From Caldovatus aquaticus (lineage in GTDB: Bacteria; Pseudomonadota; Alphaproteobacteria; Acetobacterales; Acetobacteraceae), in the NCBI RefSeq assembly GCF_019458025.1, contig NZ_JAHZUY010000024.1, forward strand, positions 1 through 47,301: a DNA stretch of 47,301 nucleotides, given 5' to 3'. A program made the translations under genes and the position numbers. The notes under the pieces are model-generated. The model made no database searches. It was not told the DNA's origin and worked only from the letters and a program-made list of their open reading frames with translations. Positions 24,942-32,811 of the stretch are shown here, in pieces (within the stretch, counting starts at the first letter, position 1; every line of letters starts with the position of its first letter).

Positions 24942-27900
24942 ATGGCCCGCCCGCATCTCCTCGACGTGCTCCGCGACCGCGTGCTGCTCTGCGACGGCGC
25001 CATGGGCAGCCGCGTGCAGGCGATGGCGCTCGACGTCGAGCGCGACTTCTGGGGCCGGGAGAACTGCACCGAGGTTCTGAACCTCTCCCGTCCCGACATC
25101 GTGCGCGCGATCCATCGCGGCTACTTCGCGGCCGGCGCCGACGCGGTGCTGACCAACAGCTTCGGCGGCTCGCCCGTCACGCTCGGCGAGTTCGGCCTTG
25201 CCGAGCGCGCCTTCGAGATCAACCGCATCGCTGCCGAGATCGCGCGCGAGGCGGCGGAGGGCTTCGCCGACGGGCGCGACCGCTTCGTGATCGGCGACAT
25301 CGGGCCGGGGACCAAGCTTCCGAGCCTCGGCCACATCGCCTACGACGCGCTGGAGGCGGCGCTCACCGAGCAGTGCCGCGGCCTGCTCGCCGGCGGCGTG
25401 GACGCGCTGCTGACCGAGACCAACCAGGACCCGCTCTACATCAAGGCCGCCGTGAACGCGGCCAAGGCGGCGCGGGCGGAGGCGGGGCGCGACGTCCCGA
25501 TCCTGGTCCAGGTGACGGTGGAGACGACCGGCACGCTGCTGGTCGGCTCCGACATCGCCGCCGCGGCGACGGTGGTGCGGGCGCTCGACGTGCCGCTGCT
25601 CGGCCTCAACTGCGCCACCGGCCCGCAGGAGATGGCCGAGCACGTGCGCTGGCTGGCGCAGAACTGGCCCGGGCCGATCAGCGTCATGCCGAACGCCGGC
25701 CTGCCGGAGCTGGTGGACGGCAGGACCCGCTACCCGCTCGGCGCCGAGGAGATGGCCGTCTGGATGGAGCGCTTCGTGCGCGAGGACGGCGTCAACCTGA
25801 TCGGCGGCTGCTGCGGCACCGACGAGACGCACATCGCCGCGCTCGATGCGATGCTGCGCCGCCTGGGGGAACCGCGCCCGGCGCCGGCGGCGCGCAAGGC
25901 GGTGTGGGTGCCGGCGGTGGCGAGCCTCTACGCGGCGGTGCCGCTCCGGCAGGAGAACAGCTACTTCTCGATCGGCGAGCGCTGCAACGCCAACGGCTCC
26001 AAGGCCTGGCGCGAGCGCCAGGCGGCGCACGACTGGGACGGCTGCGTGGCGATGGGGCGCGAGCAGGTGGCGGAGGGGTCGAACGCCCTCGACCTCTGCA
26101 CCGCCTTCGTCGGCCGCGACGAGCGGGCCGAGATGGTGGAGGTGGTGCGGCGCTTCACTGCCAGCGTCAACGCCCCGCTGGTGATCGATTCGACCGAGAC
26201 CGCGGTGATCGAGGCGGCGCTCAAGCTGCACGGCGGCAAGGCGATCATCAACTCGATCAACTTCGAGGACGGCGAGCGGCACGCGCACGACCGCATGGTG
26301 CTGGCGCGCAGGTTCGGCGCCGCGGTGATCGCCCTGACGATCGACGAGCAGGGGATGGCGAAGACGCCGGAGGACAAGCTCCGCATCGCCCGGCGCCTGG
26401 TGGACTTCGCCTGCCGCCGCCACGGCCTGCCGCCCTCCGACCTGCTGATCGACCCGCTCACCTTCACCATCGCCACCGGCAACGAGGACGACCGCAGGCT
26501 CGGCCTCTGGACGCTGGAGGGCATCCGCATGATCCGGGAGGAGTTCCCGGACATCCAGATCATCCTCGGCCTCTCCAACATCTCCTTCGGCCTCAACCCG
26601 GCGGCGCGCCACGTGCTGAACAGCGTCTTCCTCGACCACGCGCTGCGCGCGGGCATGACGGGGGCGATCGTCCACGTGAGCAAGATCAGGCCCCTGCACC
26701 AGATCGCGCCGGAGGAGGTCCGGGTCGCCGAGGACCTGATCTTCGACCGCAGGCGCGACGGCTACGACCCGCTCGCCCGCATGCTGGAGATGTTCGCCGG
26801 CCGCAAGGCCGCCGACGCCGGCGCGCGCAGGCGCGCCGAGAGCGTCGAGCAGCGCCTCAAGGACCGCATCGTGGACGGCGACCGCAAGGGGCTGGAGGCC
26901 GACCTCGAGGAGGCGCTGAAGCGCTACCCGCCGCTCGAGATCATCAATGCCATCCTGCTCGACGGCATGAAGACGGTGGGCGAGCTGTTCGGCGCCGGGA
27001 AGATGCAGCTTCCCTTCGTGCTGCAGTCGGCGGAGACGATGAAGGCCGCCGTCGCCTACCTCGAGCCCTTCATGGAGCGCGTCGCCGGGCAGGAGAAGGG
27101 CACGATCGTGCTCGCCACGGTCAAGGGCGACGTGCACGACATCGGCAAGAATCTGGTGGACATCATCCTCACCAACAACGGCTACCGGGTGGTCAACCTC
27201 GGCATCAAGGTGCCGCTCGCCGACATGATCGCCGCGGCGAAGGAGCACCGGGCGCACGCCATCGGCATGTCCGGCCTGCTGGTGAAGTCCACCGTGGTGA
27301 TGCGCGAGAACCTCGAGGAGATGTCGCGCCTCGGCCTCGACATCCCGGTGCTGCTCGGCGGCGCGGCGCTGACGCGCACCTTCGTCGAGGAGGACTGCGT
27401 CCGCGCCTACGCCTGCGGCCGCGTCGCCTATGCCCGCGACGCCTTCGACGGGCTGCACCTGATGGACCGCATCGTCGGCAACGGCTTCGACGACTATCTC
27501 GCCGCCGTGCAGGCGCGCCGCCGCGGCAAGGCGCGCAACGAGAAGCGCATGCTCGGCGTGGCCGACCCGCGCGGCTTCGCCCCGGTGGATGCCGGCTACG
27601 CCCGGGCGCGCCGCCGCCGCCTCACCGCCGGGCTCGCGGTGCCGGCGCCGCCCTTCTGGGGGCCGCGCATCCTCTCCGCCGCGCCGCGCGCCGTCGTGCC
27701 CTTCATCAACGAGCGCAGCCTCTACCAATTCCAGTGGGGCTTCCGCAAGCAGGGCCGCTCGCTCGAGGACTTCCTCGCCTGGGCGAAGCAGGAGCTGCGC
27801 CCGGTGCTCCGCCGCATGCTCGCGCTGTGCGAGGAGCAGGACATCCTCCGCCCGCAGGCGATCTACGGCTACTGGAAGTGCGCCGGGGAGGGCAACGACC

Positions 27901-28433
27901 TGGTCCTGTTCGAGCCGGACGGCGTCACCGAGGTCGCGCGCTTCACCCTGCCGCGCCAGCCGAAGGAGGACGGCGAGTGCATCGCCGACTTCGTGCGCGA
28001 CATCGAGGACGGGCCGGAGCGGCGCGACGTGATCGCGCTCCAGGTCGTCACCGTCGGCGAGCGCGCCTCCGAGGTGGCGCGCCGGTTCTTCGAGGAGGAC
28101 CGCTACCAGGACTACCTCTACCTGCACGGCCTCTCGGTCGAGATGGCGGAAGGCCTCGCCGAGTACGTGCACAAGCGGATCCGCGCCGAATGGGGGTTCG
28201 CCGCCGAGGACGAGCGCGACATCGAGAAGATGCTGAGCCAGGGCTACCGCGGCGGCCGCTACTCCTTCGGCTATCCCGCCTGCCCGCGCCTCGAGGACCA
28301 GGCGCCCCTGCTGCGACTCCTCGGCGCGGAGCGGATCGGCGTCACCCTGTCCGACGAGTGGCAGCTCCATCCGGAGCAGTCCACGAGCGCGATCGTGCTG
28401 CACCATCCGCGCGCCAAGTACTTCTCGGTCTGA
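24942..28433 (+). CDS. metH: Cobalamin-dependent methionine synthase
   Basis: Transfers methyl from 5-methyltetrahydrofolate via methylcobalamin to homocysteine. The 1163-residue protein is full length with four modules: homocysteine/zinc domain (1-~325; zinc ligands Cys224 in GLNCATGP and Cys290/Cys291 in GGCCGTDETH), pterin-binding domain (~350-615; SIGERCNANGSK, NSINFEDGE), B12-binding domain (~640-880; His732 in DVHDIGKN is the cobalt ligand) and SAM reactivation domain (~890-1163; ending with RxRxAFGYPACPRLEDQ-like GYPACPRLEDQ and LSDEWQLHPEQS). It starts 10 nt after the ArsR-methyltransferase gene, implying one operon. No metF is next to it. Its cofactor links it to the B12 genes downstream. 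Confidence 0.97.
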   Translation: MARPHLLDVLRDRVLLCDGAMGSRVQAMALDVERDFWGRENCTEVLNLSRPDIVRAIHRGYFAAGADAVLTNSFGGSPVTLGEFGLAERAFEINRIAAEIAREAAEGFADGRDRFVIGDIGPGTKLPSLGHIAYDALEAALTEQCRGLLAGGVDALLTETNQDPLYIKAAVNAAKAARAEAGRDVPILVQVTVETTGTLLVGSDIAAAATVVRALDVPLLGLNCATGPQEMAEHVRWLAQNWPGPISVMPNAGLPELVDGRTRYPLGAEEMAVWMERFVREDGVNLIGGCCGTDETHIAALDAMLRRLGEPRPAPAARKAVWVPAVASLYAAVPLRQENSYFSIGERCNANGSKAWRERQAAHDWDGCVAMGREQVAEGSNALDLCTAFVGRDERAEMVEVVRRFTASVNAPLVIDSTETAVIEAALKLHGGKAIINSINFEDGERHAHDRMVLARRFGAAVIALTIDEQGMAKTPEDKLRIARRLVDFACRRHGLPPSDLLIDPLTFTIATGNEDDRRLGLWTLEGIRMIREEFPDIQIILGLSNISFGLNPAARHVLNSVFLDHALRAGMTGAIVHVSKIRPLHQIAPEEVRVAEDLIFDRRRDGYDPLARMLEMFAGRKAADAGARRRAESVEQRLKDRIVDGDRKGLEADLEEALKRYPPLEIINAILLDGMKTVGELFGAGKMQLPFVLQSAETMKAAVAYLEPFMERVAGQEKGTIVLATVKGDVHDIGKNLVDIILTNNGYRVVNLGIKVPLADMIAAAKEHRAHAIGMSGLLVKSTVVMRENLEEMSRLGLDIPVLLGGAALTRTFVEEDCVRAYACGRVAYARDAFDGLHLMDRIVGNGFDDYLAAVQARRRGKARNEKRMLGVADPRGFAPVDAGYARARRRRLTAGLAVPAPPFWGPRILSAAPRAVVPFINERSLYQFQWGFRKQGRSLEDFLAWAKQELRPVLRRMLALCEEQDILRPQAIYGYWKCAGEGNDLVLFEPDGVTEVARFTLPRQPKEDGECIADFVRDIEDGPERRDVIALQVVTVGERASEVARRFFEEDRYQDYLYLHGLSVEMAEGLAEYVHKRIRAEWGFAAEDERDIEKMLSQGYRGGRYSFGYPACPRLEDQAPLLRLLGAERIGVTLSDEWQLHPEQSTSAIVLHHPRAKYFSV

Positions 28434-28448
28434 GCCGGGCCCGCGGGC

Positions 28449-28534
28449 CGTCCCGTGCCTGCACGGGACCGTGGCCCGCGATCTGCGCCCGAAACAGGCC
28501 GTTGCTGGACGTCCCGTGCCTGCACGGGACCGTG
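28449..28534. repeat. Pair of identical 25-nt palindromic repeats, 61-nt period
   Basis: Copies at 28449-28473 and 28510-28534 are identical over 25 nt; the core GTCCCGTGCCTGCACGGGAC (28450-28469 and 28511-28530) is a perfect inverted repeat with 9-nt arms and a 2-nt centre. The first copy lies 16 nt after the metH stop and could act as a transcription terminator; there is no T-tract. The element may be a REP-like or mobile palindrome. The whole 28434-28944 gap otherwise holds only the start-less frame described next and the upstream region of the CDF gene. Confidence 0.7.
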
Positions 28535-28535
28535 A

Positions 28536-28841
28536 CTTGTCCGGCCGCGGTCGTTTCCGATCCGATCGGACCTCGCGCCGCCCTTCGCCGTCACGGTCCG
28601 CACTCCGGCGGGCGCAGAGGCGGGCGCGACCCTGCTCTCGCTGCCGCAGAACCGCGGCTTCGCGGTGCTGCTCGTCACCGCCGAGGGAGCGCGGCGGACG
28701 GTCATGTTCCAGATCGAGGGCGCCGCCCTGTCCTTCTTCCTCGAGCAGGGCGTGGCCTTCGTCCGCGCGGTGGCGGAGGCGCTGTGCGCCGCGGCGCCGG
28801 CCGGCAGCGCGCCCGCCGGCCTCTGGGCGAACGCGGACTGA
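28536..28841 (+). pseudogene. Coding-like frame without a start codon (5'-truncated gene)
   Basis: An open frame of 101 codons after TGA 28533 with strong coding character: nearly every third base from about 28587 on is G or C, and the product is protein-like (LLSLPQNRGFAVLLVTAEG; VMFQIEGAALSFFLEQGVAF). No ATG, GTG or TTG occurs before GTG 28665, which would leave only 58 residues and drop the well-formed first part. The palindromic repeat copy ends just before the frame opens, so the 5' end was probably lost or replaced there. Alternatively it uses a non-standard start. No family recognised. Confidence 0.45.
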
Positions 28842-28944
28842 GGCGGACGCCGCGCCGCGCGGTTGCCGGAGCGGCACGCGGCCCGCCGAATCGGCCGGCG
28901 CGCTCTGGCCTTGGCGCGCCGCGTCGCCTATTCCAGCCGGCGGT

Positions 28945-29835
28945 ATGACCAGCCTCGCCGAGCGGACCGCCGTTGCCAGCGTGGCCGTCGCGCTGGCGGT
29001 GCTGGCGCTGAAGACGGCCGCCTGGTGGCTGACCGGAAGCGTCGCCCTCCTCGCCGACGCGCTGGAGAGCGTGGTGAACGTCGCCGCCGCGGCGGCGGCC
29101 TTCGCCGCCGTGCGCTATGCCAGCCGGCCGGCCGACGCCAGGCATCCCTACGGGCACGCCAAGGCGGAATACTTCTCCGCCGTGCTGGAGGGCGCGCTGA
29201 TCGTCGCCGCGGCGGTGATGATTCTCCAGGAAGCCTGGGGGGCCTGGCTGCAGGGGCGGGGGCCCGAGCTCTCCTCGGCCGCGCTGGTCGTCGCCACCCT
29301 GGCCACCGCGGCCAACGCCGGCTGGGCGACGCTGCTGACGCGCCGCGGGCGCAAGGTGCGGTCGCCGGCCCTGCTCGCCGATGCCCGGCACCTCTGGGCC
29401 GACGTCGTCACCTCGGCCGGCGTGCTGGCCGGGGTCGGGCTGGTGTTCCTCACCGGCCTCGTGTGGCTCGATCCGCTGCTGGCGGCGCTCACCGCGGGCA
29501 ACATCCTCGTCTCCGGCTGGCGGCTGATGCGCGAATCGGTGGGCGGGCTGATGGACGAGGCCGTGCCCGAGGCGCTGCTCGCGCGCATCCGCGCCGTGGT
29601 CTCCACCCATGCCGAGGGCGCGCTGGAGGCGCACGACCTGCGCACCCGCCACGCCGGCCGCCTCACCTTCATCGAGTTCCACCTGGTGGTGCCGGGCGAG
29701 ATGAAGGTGGTGGACGCGCATGCCATCTGCGACCGCATCGAGGCGGCGCTGCGCGAGGAGCTGGAGAACGCCGTCATCACCATCCATGTAGAGCCGGAGG
29801 GCAAGGCCAAGGCGACGGGGGTGCCGGTGCTGTGA
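28945..29835 (+). CDS. Cation diffusion facilitator (CDF) metal exporter
   Basis: Inner-membrane divalent-metal/proton antiporter of 296 residues with six helices and a C-terminal cytoplasmic domain (residues about 210-290, ferredoxin-like, EAHDLRTRHAGRLTFIEFHL). Helix 2 has ADALESVVN and the loop HPYGHAKAEYFSAVLEG; helix 5 has HLWADVVTS with the HxxxD metal site. The variant D..E in helix 2 instead of DxxxD/HxxxD leaves the metal (Zn, Co, Fe or Mn) open. ATG 28945 follows the start-less frame by 104 nt. Its stop overlaps the TonB gene start (GTGA), and CobO follows, so a cobalt role is possible but unproven. Confidence 0.9.
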   Translation: MTSLAERTAVASVAVALAVLALKTAAWWLTGSVALLADALESVVNVAAAAAAFAAVRYASRPADARHPYGHAKAEYFSAVLEGALIVAAAVMILQEAWGAWLQGRGPELSSAALVVATLATAANAGWATLLTRRGRKVRSPALLADARHLWADVVTSAGVLAGVGLVFLTGLVWLDPLLAALTAGNILVSGWRLMRESVGGLMDEAVPEALLARIRAVVSTHAEGALEAHDLRTRHAGRLTFIEFHLVVPGEMKVVDAHAICDRIEAALREELENAVITIHVEPEGKAKATGVPVL

Positions 29836-30971
29836 CGGCCGGGATGACCGCGGCGGGGCAGGGGCGGGGCGGCGCGCCGGCCGCTGCGTCCCGCCGCGGC
29901 GGTCTCGCCCCCGGCCGCCGCACCTGGCCGGCCCTGCTGTCCGTGGCGCTGCATGCGGGCGCGCTGGCCGGCGTGCTGCTCCTCCTCGACCGCACCCCGC
30001 CGCGCGATCCGGACCGGGAACGCGGCGTGGCGCTGATCTGGGCCGAGGTGGAGGACGAGGCCGCGGGGGGCGGCCAGGGCGCCGCCGTGGCGGAACGGGA
30101 CGCGGCGGCGCCTTCCGATCGCACCGCTCCGGCGCCCGCCGTGCAGCCCTCCGCCTCCGGCGCCTCCGAGGAGGTGGCGGCCGCGGCGCCGCCGGAGTCG
30201 GCCGCGTCCGCCGCGCCGGCGGCCGAGCGGGTCACGGCCCTGCCGCCGCCCCGCCCGCCGGAGCCGCCGCAGCCGGCGCCGGAAGCCGCAGTCCCCTCCG
30301 GGCCGCCGCCGGAGGCGCAGGAGGCGCCGCTTCCCGGGATCGCCGCGCCGGACGCCGCGTCGCCGGCGCCTCGCGCGACGGCGGGCGGGGAACCCCCGTC
30401 CGGCCTTCCCGCCCCATCCGCCGCCGGGGCCCGCGCCGTGACCGCCGCGTCCGAGCCGCCGCCTGCGCCGCGATCCGACCCGCCAGCCGCCGCCCGCCCG
30501 CCGCAGGCCGTTCCTCCGGCTCCCGCCGCGCGCCGGCCCCCGCGGCCCGAGCCCGAGCGTCGCCCCCCGGCCGCGGCCGTCGCGGCGCACCCTCCGTCCT
30601 CCCCGCCGCCCGCCGCCGAGACGTCTCTGGCCAATCCCTTCGCCGGGCTGGGCCCCGACGTGCTGGTCCTCGGTCCGGGGCGGGCGGAGGGCGCGGTCAC
30701 CCGCAGCGCCACCCCGCTCGCCCAGCCCCGCTTCGTCTATCCGCCGGAGAGCGAGCGGCGCGGCGAGCAGGGCACGGTGATCCTCCTGCTCCACGTGGAC
30801 GCCGAGGGGCGCGTGGCCGAGGTGACGCTGCTCAGCAGTTCCGGGTATCGCGCGCTCGACCGCGCGGCGATCGAGGCGGCGCGCCAGTGGCGCTTCCGCC
30901 CCGCGCTGCGCGACGGCCGGCCGGTCGGCAGCACCGTGCGCGCGCCCGTCACCTTCCGGCTTCAGGGCTGA
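29832..30971 (+). CDS. TonB family energy-transducing protein
   Basis: Links the proton-motive force to an outer-membrane TonB-dependent receptor. The 379-residue protein has an N-terminal membrane anchor (residues about 32-52, TWPALLSVALHAGALAGVLL), a long Pro/Ala/Glu-rich periplasm-spanning region (residues about 75-260) and a C-terminal TonB domain (about 299-379: FVYPPESERRGEQGTVILLL, YRALDRAAIEAARQWRFRPA). GTG 29832 overlaps the CDF stop in GTGA; ATG 29844 is an alternative. No exbB/exbD are nearby. The receptor at 32812-34761 is a natural partner. Confidence 0.88.
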   Translation: MTAGMTAAGQGRGGAPAAASRRGGLAPGRRTWPALLSVALHAGALAGVLLLLDRTPPRDPDRERGVALIWAEVEDEAAGGGQGAAVAERDAAAPSDRTAPAPAVQPSASGASEEVAAAAPPESAASAAPAAERVTALPPPRPPEPPQPAPEAAVPSGPPPEAQEAPLPGIAAPDAASPAPRATAGGEPPSGLPAPSAAGARAVTAASEPPPAPRSDPPAAARPPQAVPPAPAARRPPRPEPERRPPAAAVAAHPPSSPPPAAETSLANPFAGLGPDVLVLGPGRAEGAVTRSATPLAQPRFVYPPESERRGEQGTVILLLHVDAEGRVAEVTLLSSSGYRALDRAAIEAARQWRFRPALRDGRPVGSTVRAPVTFRLQG

Positions 30972-30990
30972 GCGGCGAAGGAGGTCGCGC

Positions 30991-31599
30991 ATGGTGCGCC
31001 TCGACCGGATCACCACCCGCGGCGGCGACCGGGGCGAGACCTCGCTCGGCGAGGGCAGCCGCGTGCGCAAGGACGCGGCGCGCATCGAGGCCATCGGCGC
31101 GGTGGACGAGGCGAACGCGGCGCTCGGCCTGCTGCGCGCCCAGATCGCGGCCGCGGGCGGCGACGCCGGGGCGGAGGCGATGCTCGCGCGCCTCCAGAAC
31201 GACCTGTTCGATCTCGGGGCCGACCTCAGCGTGCCGGGCACCGAGGCCAGGGACGCGAGGACCGGCCGCACGCGCCTGCGGCTGACCGAGGCGCACTGCG
31301 CACGGCTGGAGGCGGAGATCGCGGCCATGAACGCGACGCTGCCGCCGCTCGCGAGCTTCGTCCTTCCCGGCGGCAGCCTGGCCGCGGCGCAGGCGCACGT
31401 GGCGCGCACCGTCGTGCGGCGGGCGGAACGCCGGGTGGTGCGGCTCGCGGCGGAGGAGCCGGTGAACCCGGAGGTGCTGCGCTACCTGAACCGCCTCTCG
31501 GACCATCTCTTCGTGCTGGCGCGCCGGCTGAACCAGAACGGCGCGGCGGATCTCCTCTGGGTGCCGGGCGGCGGCGCCGGCGACGGTCAGCGTTCGTAG
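30991..31599 (+). CDS. Cob(I)alamin adenosyltransferase, PduO type
   Basis: Makes adenosylcobalamin from ATP and cob(I)alamin in the cytoplasm. The 202-residue protein has the ATP-binding N-terminus TTRGGDRGETSLGEGSRVRK, VDEANAALGLLRAQI, LQNDLFDLGADLSVP, and the C-terminal signature RYLNRLSDHLFVLARRLN. The canonical TKTGDxG has TRGGDRG here, a change seen in alphaproteobacterial versions. ATG 30991 is 19 nt after the TonB gene with GAAGGAGG upstream. Its stop overlaps, by 13 nt, the convergent gene of the riboswitch operon. The close link to a B12 receptor is consistent with salvage. Confidence 0.93.
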   Translation: MVRLDRITTRGGDRGETSLGEGSRVRKDAARIEAIGAVDEANAALGLLRAQIAAAGGDAGAEAMLARLQNDLFDLGADLSVPGTEARDARTGRTRLRLTEAHCARLEAEIAAMNATLPPLASFVLPGGSLAAAQAHVARTVVRRAERRVVRLAAEEPVNPEVLRYLNRLSDHLFVLARRLNQNGAADLLWVPGGGAGDGQRS

Positions 31600-32723
31600 A
31601 TCTCGATCGCGCGGCGCAGCAGGAAGGCGACGTCGTCGAGGCTCGACTGGCGCTGGTCGAGGTTCTGGTAGGCGACCGCGTAGCTCTTTCCCGGCTTGCC
31701 GATGGCCTCCAGCCGGAACGCCTCCGACAGCACGTTGCCGCCCTTCTTCAGCGGACCGAGGCCGAGCTTGGCGTGCGTCACCTTCTCGAGCGGCAGCCGC
31801 AGCGGCGCGCTCACCGCCTCCGTCCGGGTGAGGAAGGGCTGGTCCGGCCCGCTGGCCGCCCCGGCGAGCAGCGTGCGCATCTCGTCGCAGGCGGCGGCGT
31901 CGAGGACGCCGCGGTTGACGATCATCGCCATGCACTTCGCCATGGCAAGCGCCGTGCCGGCCTGCGCCACCGCGCCGTCGTTGGCCGATTCGATGCGCGC
32001 ATAGGGCCAGAGGCCGACGAAGTCGCCGGCCAGCCAGATGCCCTTCTGGGCCTTGGCGTCGAACAGCCCTGCCGCCTCGAGCGCGCCGTTCAGGTAGCCG
32101 TAGCCGATGCCCCGGATGCAGCGCCCCGCGCCCTCGTTGCTGCTGGGGACGATCATCTGCTTCAGGGCCTCGCGATACTCGCCGCGGAAGGCCGGGATGT
32201 AGGAGACGCCGGGCCGCGGGGCGACCAGCATCTGCTCGTAGTGCGGGACGCGGTGCTCGCGGCGGACCGCGCTCTGCAGGACGCCGCCGCCGCTGCGGTC
32301 AATCGCCGGGTCCATGCGCTCGCGCAGCGCATCGAAGAGGGATCTCGGCTTCGCCGCCGGCGGCGGCACCCCGCCGGGGGCGACGGCGCGGATCAGGACC
32401 GCCGCGGCGGAGGCGAGGGAGGCCACGGCGGCGAAGCGCCGGACCATGTCGAGCAGCGCGAAGGCGCCGTACATCGCCGCGACCTTGGCGATGCCGGCGA
32501 CGTAGTGCTCCTCGTCCGGCTTGTGCGCCCCCCATTTCAGCGTCTCCGCCCCCGAGCCGCCGCCGAGGTCCACGATCGCGAGCGAGAAGGGAACGGTGGC
32601 GCGGCCCGCCCGGTTCAGCTCCGCGACCGCGGTCGTCACCGCGCCCTGCAGCTTCGCGTCGGCCGCGAAGCCGAGGGTCGGGACCGGGAACAGCGGGATC
32701 GGCGGCGTCACCGGCGGCGGCAT
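31587..32723 (-). CDS. Class A beta-lactamase-fold protein with nucleophile serine missing
   Basis: A 378-residue protein, unknown function. Its layout resembles class A beta-lactamase/serine hydrolases: YVAGIAK (residues 74-80) at the SxxK site but with Gly77 instead of Ser and Lys80 kept; PSSN (193-196) at the SDN site, followed by GYGYLNGALEAAGL; AKCMAMIVNRGVLDAAACDEM (the helix after SDN) and AKLG (318-321) at the KTG site. An insertion of about 60 residues separates the first two motifs. There is no signal peptide. ATG 32723 has GGAGGAAG 6 nt upstream. It follows the BtuB-like gene by 88 nt on the same strand, so it belongs to the riboswitch operon. The fold is inferred from motif order; catalysis by the usual Ser is excluded if the alignment is right. 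Confidence 0.6.
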   Translation of the reverse strand: MPPPVTPPIPLFPVPTLGFAADAKLQGAVTTAVAELNRAGRATVPFSLAIVDLGGGSGAETLKWGAHKPDEEHYVAGIAKVAAMYGAFALLDMVRRFAAVASLASAAAVLIRAVAPGGVPPPAAKPRSLFDALRERMDPAIDRSGGGVLQSAVRREHRVPHYEQMLVAPRPGVSYIPAFRGEYREALKQMIVPSSNEGAGRCIRGIGYGYLNGALEAAGLFDAKAQKGIWLAGDFVGLWPYARIESANDGAVAQAGTALAMAKCMAMIVNRGVLDAAACDEMRTLLAGAASGPDQPFLTRTEAVSAPLRLPLEKVTHAKLGLGPLKKGGNVLSEAFRLEAIGKPGKSYAVAYQNLDQRQSSLDDVAFLLRRAIEIYER

Positions 32724-32811
32724 GGGCGCTTCCTCCGGGACGGGAACCTTGCGTCCGGCGGATGGCCAGGCGCGAGACACGTTCCGTGGCGCACCGGCCC
32801 GCGCGCCGCCG

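Noticed and set aside
23583-28877. Minus-strand open frame of 1764 codons antisense to metH
   Set aside because: It covers the metH gene in reverse; its composition is the His/Arg/Ala/Asp/Glu-rich pattern of a high-GC shadow. Only the first part, the 120-residue GCxCC gene at 23583-23945, is real.
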